Origin: an uncultured Selenomonadales bacterium
Lineage (GTDB): Bacteria; Bacillota; Negativicutes; Selenomonadales; Selenomonadaceae
Length of the DNA stretch: 7,240 nt
Assembly (NCBI GenBank): GCA_946547205.1
Contig: CAMNPA010000059.1
Coordinates: 1-7,240, forward strand
Direction of reading: 5' to 3'
Every line of letters starts with the position of its first letter. Within the stretch, counting starts at the first letter, position 1. A program made the position numbers and the translations under genes. The notes below the pieces were generated by a model. That model saw only the letters and a list, made by a program, of their open reading frames with translations, was not told where the DNA came from and did not search any database. Shown here piece after piece: positions 5,403 through 7,240 of this stretch.

Positions 5403-5444
5403 TATGCACGTCTCCTTAAGTAGGTTCACTTCACAACGCCGCCG

Positions 5445-5473
5445 ATTATATCAGACGCCGCTATGCATTGCAA
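5445..5473 (-). promoter_or_regulatory. Promoter of the ompH-lpxD operon
   Basis: -35 TTGCAA (5468-5473), a 17-base spacer and a perfect -10 TATAAT (5445-5450) preceded by TGA, an extended -10. Transcription would start about 35 bases before the ATG of the 155-aa ompH-like gene. It is the strongest promoter match on the - strand of this region and probably serves all four genes. Confidence 0.8.
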
Positions 5474-5743
5474 ATTAAATTTCCACGCGTCGAACGTCAC
5501 ATTGGACGAGCACGCGCCTTTGAACGAATGCGTTTTGTCTCCATGAAAAATCTCCTTCGCGCCTAAAAAATTCTGTGCGCTTATCTTACCAGATAAATTT
5601 CATGTATTCAAGACGCCGCGAAAAATTTTACACGCCGGCAACTCGTCGAAATTTTTAATCAGAATTTAAAAGAGAAGTGAAGGTTTTCTTCGCGGCAAAT
5701 AGAATCACACGCAATGAAAGTTCAGAGGGTTTCCAATACATTT
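5474..5743. other. Divergent intergenic region with little coding signal
   Basis: This gap separates the leftward operon promoter from the rightward gene at 5761. On the - strand, AAGGAG seven bases before an ATG at 5544 opens a 15-codon frame (METKRIRSKARARPM, stop at 5497). The next frame over stays open for about 57 codons to a stop near 5426, with plausible composition but no start codon, so a decayed small gene is possible. A perfect small hairpin, TTATCT-tacc-AGATAA, sits at 5581-5596. For the rightward gene I see only a weak -10 (TAGAAT, 5700-5705) without a good -35. No RNA gene or known riboswitch is recognised. Confidence 0.4.
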
Positions 5744-5760
5744 AAAGGAGGTCGAACATC

Positions 5761-6168
5761 ATGAGGTATCTGAAGGATTTTCAAAGCGTCTTCCGCACCA
5801 AAGCAGTTGCCATTGTTTTTGCGTTCACGCTCTTATCTGCGATTTGTTTTTGTCAAGGCAACGTCGCCGAGGCAGGTGCGAACATCAACTGGAAGACCAC
5901 GTCCGTTTCCATCGAGCCCGGCAGAGCAATCGTTCGCGGTTATTTCTACAACACCGGCAACGCACGCGCCGGCATAACCAAGTTCGAGATTTGGGGCTAC
6001 ATCGCGCAATACAGAATGAACGTGACTTACTCCGGTTCAAACTTGGGCGTCGGCTCTTTGGGCGCAGGCAACAAAATCAACTGGACTTTCACGATAAGAG
6101 ATCGCGGCATTTCCTATTACGATTCAAATCCACGCTATAACTTCAACTCGCGCGTGACATGGTACTAA
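5761..6168 (+). CDS. Secreted protein of unknown function
   Basis: The family is not recognised. The 135-aa product starts with a basic stretch (MRYLKDFQSVFRTK), a hydrophobic core (AVAIVFAFTLLSAICFC) and a likely cleavage site after AEA near residue 38, so it should be exported. The mature ~97 residues alternate hydrophobic and polar residues and are rich in Tyr, Trp, Asn, Gly and Thr (for example INWKTTSVSIEPGRAIVRGY and NYNTG-like turns), as in a single small beta-sandwich domain. One ATG fits perfectly: AAAGGAGGT at 5744-5752 with eight-base spacing, the strongest ribosome binding site in the window, which suggests high expression. It appears to be a single-gene unit, with a terminator at 6216-6253. 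A surface or periplasmic adhesion-type domain is possible, but nothing in the sequence shows it. Confidence 0.88.
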   Translation: MRYLKDFQSVFRTKAVAIVFAFTLLSAICFCQGNVAEAGANINWKTTSVSIEPGRAIVRGYFYNTGNARAGITKFEIWGYIAQYRMNVTYSGSNLGVGSLGAGNKINWTFTIRDRGISYYDSNPRYNFNSRVTWY

Positions 6169-6207
6169 AAAAAAATTTCCGTCGCTTACAAAGTTGAGAC
6201 AAGCTTG

Positions 6208-6235
6208 TAGACAAAAAGCACCTTCCGGCTATAAT
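6208..6235 (+). promoter_or_regulatory. Probable ecfT promoter inside a terminator hairpin
   Basis: -35 TAGACA (6208-6213), a 16-base spacer and a perfect -10 TATAAT (6230-6235). The -10 lies in the loop of the terminator stem 6217-6225/6236-6244, so transcription would start in the 3' arm, about 37 bases before the ecfT ATG. No better promoter for ecfT is visible. Confidence 0.5.
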
Positions 6236-6253
6236 GAAGGTGCTTATTTTTTT
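6216..6253 (+). terminator. Intrinsic terminator of the secreted-protein gene
   Basis: A perfect nine-pair stem, AGCACCTTC (6217-6225) with GAAGGTGCT (6236-6244), encloses a ten-base loop. It is extended by one A-T pair, then followed by A and seven T (6247-6253). It lies about 50 bases past the stop codon at 6168. Confidence 0.9.
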
Positions 6254-6278
6254 ATCAAGATTCGAGGACGTATTGTAA

Positions 6279-7076
6279 ATGTTGCAGGATATAACGCTTG
6301 GACAATTTTTTCCGGGACAATCGCTGATTCATCGGCTTGACCCGCGCACGAAAATAATTTTGCTGTTCGTGATGATAATCTTGATTTTCGCGGCTCAAGG
6401 TTGGACGGCTTATCTGGCGTTGACGGTCGTGACGGGCGCGCTAATTTTTTTATCAAAAGTTCCGCCGCTAACCGTTCTAAAATCCGTCAAGCCGCTCATG
6501 TGGATAATTTTGTTTACGTTACTGATTCACTTCGTAAGCCACGACGGAGAAGTTCTCGCGAAAATTTACGTCTTCAAAGTCACAACGGAAGGCATCGTTT
6601 ACGGCGTGATGATAAGTTTGCGATTGGTGCTGTTGATTTTGCTGTCGAGCCTGTTGACGTTCACGACTTCGCCGTTGCAATTAACCGACGCCACGGAAAA
6701 ACTTTTGTCGCCGCTGAAAAAAATCGGAGTGCCCGCGCATGAATTGGCAATGATGATGACAATCGCGATTCGATTCGTGCCGACGCTTTTGGAAGAGACC
6801 GACAAAATTATCAAGGCGCAAAAATCTCGCGGACTGGACTTTGAATCAGGCGGAGTCGTCAAACGTCTGCGCTCAATGGTGCCGATTTTGGTGCCGTTAT
6901 TTCTGTCAAGCTTTCGTCGCGCGGACGATTTGGCATTGGCGATGGAGGCAAGGTGTTATCGCGGCGGCGAAGGTCGCACGCACATGAAACAGTTGCGCTT
7001 AACGAATTTGGATTTCGGCGCGGCAATGTTCGTCGTGCTGCTCGTCGCGGTGATAATTTTTTTGAGCACAACTTGA
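6279..7076 (+). CDS. ecfT: Energy-coupling factor transporter transmembrane protein EcfT
   Basis: EcfT is the membrane scaffold of ECF-type vitamin and metal importers, joining the two ATPases to an S component. The 265-aa length is normal. Hydrophobic segments lie near 26-40, 43-60, 72-88, 105-128 and 245-262. The cytoplasmic coupling helices carry the family's two Ala-Arg-Gly-type signatures, AQKSRG at 180-185 and AMEARCYRG at 221-229, which contact the ATPases. The N-terminal LIHRLDPRTK motif (16-25) is also typical. The ATG at 6279 has GAGGA ten bases upstream. In most Firmicutes ecfT follows ecfA1-ecfA2; here the gene before it is an unrelated secreted protein and there is a 160-base gap after it, so the ATPases and S component must be elsewhere, or downstream beyond the window. 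The substrate cannot be told from EcfT. Confidence 0.95.
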   Translation: MLQDITLGQFFPGQSLIHRLDPRTKIILLFVMIILIFAAQGWTAYLALTVVTGALIFLSKVPPLTVLKSVKPLMWIILFTLLIHFVSHDGEVLAKIYVFKVTTEGIVYGVMISLRLVLLILLSSLLTFTTSPLQLTDATEKLLSPLKKIGVPAHELAMMMTIAIRFVPTLLEETDKIIKAQKSRGLDFESGGVVKRLRSMVPILVPLFLSSFRRADDLALAMEARCYRGGEGRTHMKQLRLTNLDFGAAMFVVLLVAVIIFLSTT

Positions 7077-7131
7077 TTAGGTTGTGTTGGTAAATTACAT
7101 TCGGCTCGTCATTGATTTTAATTTTTAGGAT

Positions 7132-7166
7132 CTACTTTTTCTTTGCTGCGCCCAAAGAAAAAGTAG
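7132..7166. repeat. Perfect 14-bp inverted repeat downstream of ecfT
   Basis: CTACTTTTTCTTTG (7132-7145) and its exact complement (7153-7166) enclose the loop CTGCGCC. No T tract follows on either strand, so it is not a standard terminator, although it may still slow or end ecfT transcription. The sequence has the look of a dispersed intergenic element. Confidence 0.85.
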
Positions 7167-7193
7167 CAAAAAGAAAGGGCGTTATTCCGCCTA

Positions 7194-7240
7194 ACGTCGC
7201 ATCCGGCGACGTGGTCGGCGGCGGTCGACATCCCTGTCGA
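7194..7240. repeat. Two further hairpins at the window edge
   Basis: ACGTCGC-ATCCG-GCGACGT (7194-7212) has a perfect seven-pair stem, and TCGACA-TCCC-TGTCGA (7225-7240) a perfect six-pair stem that ends on the last base of the window. With the inverted repeat at 7132-7166 they form three hairpins in 109 bases without a gene. The element probably continues past the edge. Confidence 0.6.

Noticed and set aside
7132..7166. Inverted repeat considered as an insertion-sequence end
   Set aside because: Both arms lie seven bases apart with no transposase or target-site duplication visible.

Overview
The window reads as chromosomal DNA of a diderm Firmicute, most likely a Negativicutes (Selenomonas-like) bacterium. 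The reasons are a leftward block of OmpH/Skp-like genes followed by lpxD (outer-membrane biogenesis and lipid A synthesis), beside Firmicute-style features: strong AAGGAG ribosome binding sites, an EcfT subunit and a tRNA-Ser gene carrying an encoded CCA. The taxon is inferred from gene content and was not searched. I see no phage, transposase, CRISPR or defence system. The unusual content is repeat-driven remodelling between and inside ordinary genes.

Layout: (1) 1-981, + strand: 3' part of mnmE (tRNA U34 modification GTPase), ending at a two-way terminator. (2) 988-2102, mostly - strand: a tandem duplication. Two paralogous genes for small secreted Arg-rich proteins (1037-1324 and 1618-2004) are each followed by a copy of the same terminator hairpin and preceded by the same promoter region. 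The left copy even carries a remnant of the lpxD 3' end. A tRNA-Ser(CGA) gene with its own promoter lies inside the right-hand unit only. (3) 2082-5402, - strand: a probable operon of ompH-like (155 aa), long ompH-like (355 aa), ompH-like lipoprotein (143 aa) and lpxD, read from a good sigma-70-type promoter at 5445-5473. Within it are a terminator-like attenuator built of 7-bp repeats, lying against a ribosome binding site (4848-4925), and an in-frame 195-bp tandem duplication of the 3' end of the long ompH gene (3577-3966). (4) 5403-5760: divergent intergenic region. (5) 5761-6168, +: an orphan secreted 135-aa protein, closed by a terminator whose loop holds the apparent -10 box of the next gene. 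(6) 6279-7076, +: ecfT, with no ATPase gene visible. (7) 7077-7240: a cluster of hairpins that looks like a dispersed intergenic repeat.

The three OmpH-like proteins appear to have different membrane attachments (cleavable signal or anchor, N-terminal anchor with long coiled coil, lipid anchor). Together with LpxD they serve the envelope. The usual partners of such clusters (bamA, lpxC, fabZ, lpxA) are not adjacent on either side, so this is a reduced or rearranged version. The best leads are the duplication carrying a fragment of lpxD, the tail duplication whose five differences are all synonymous, and the heptamer-repeat attenuator.
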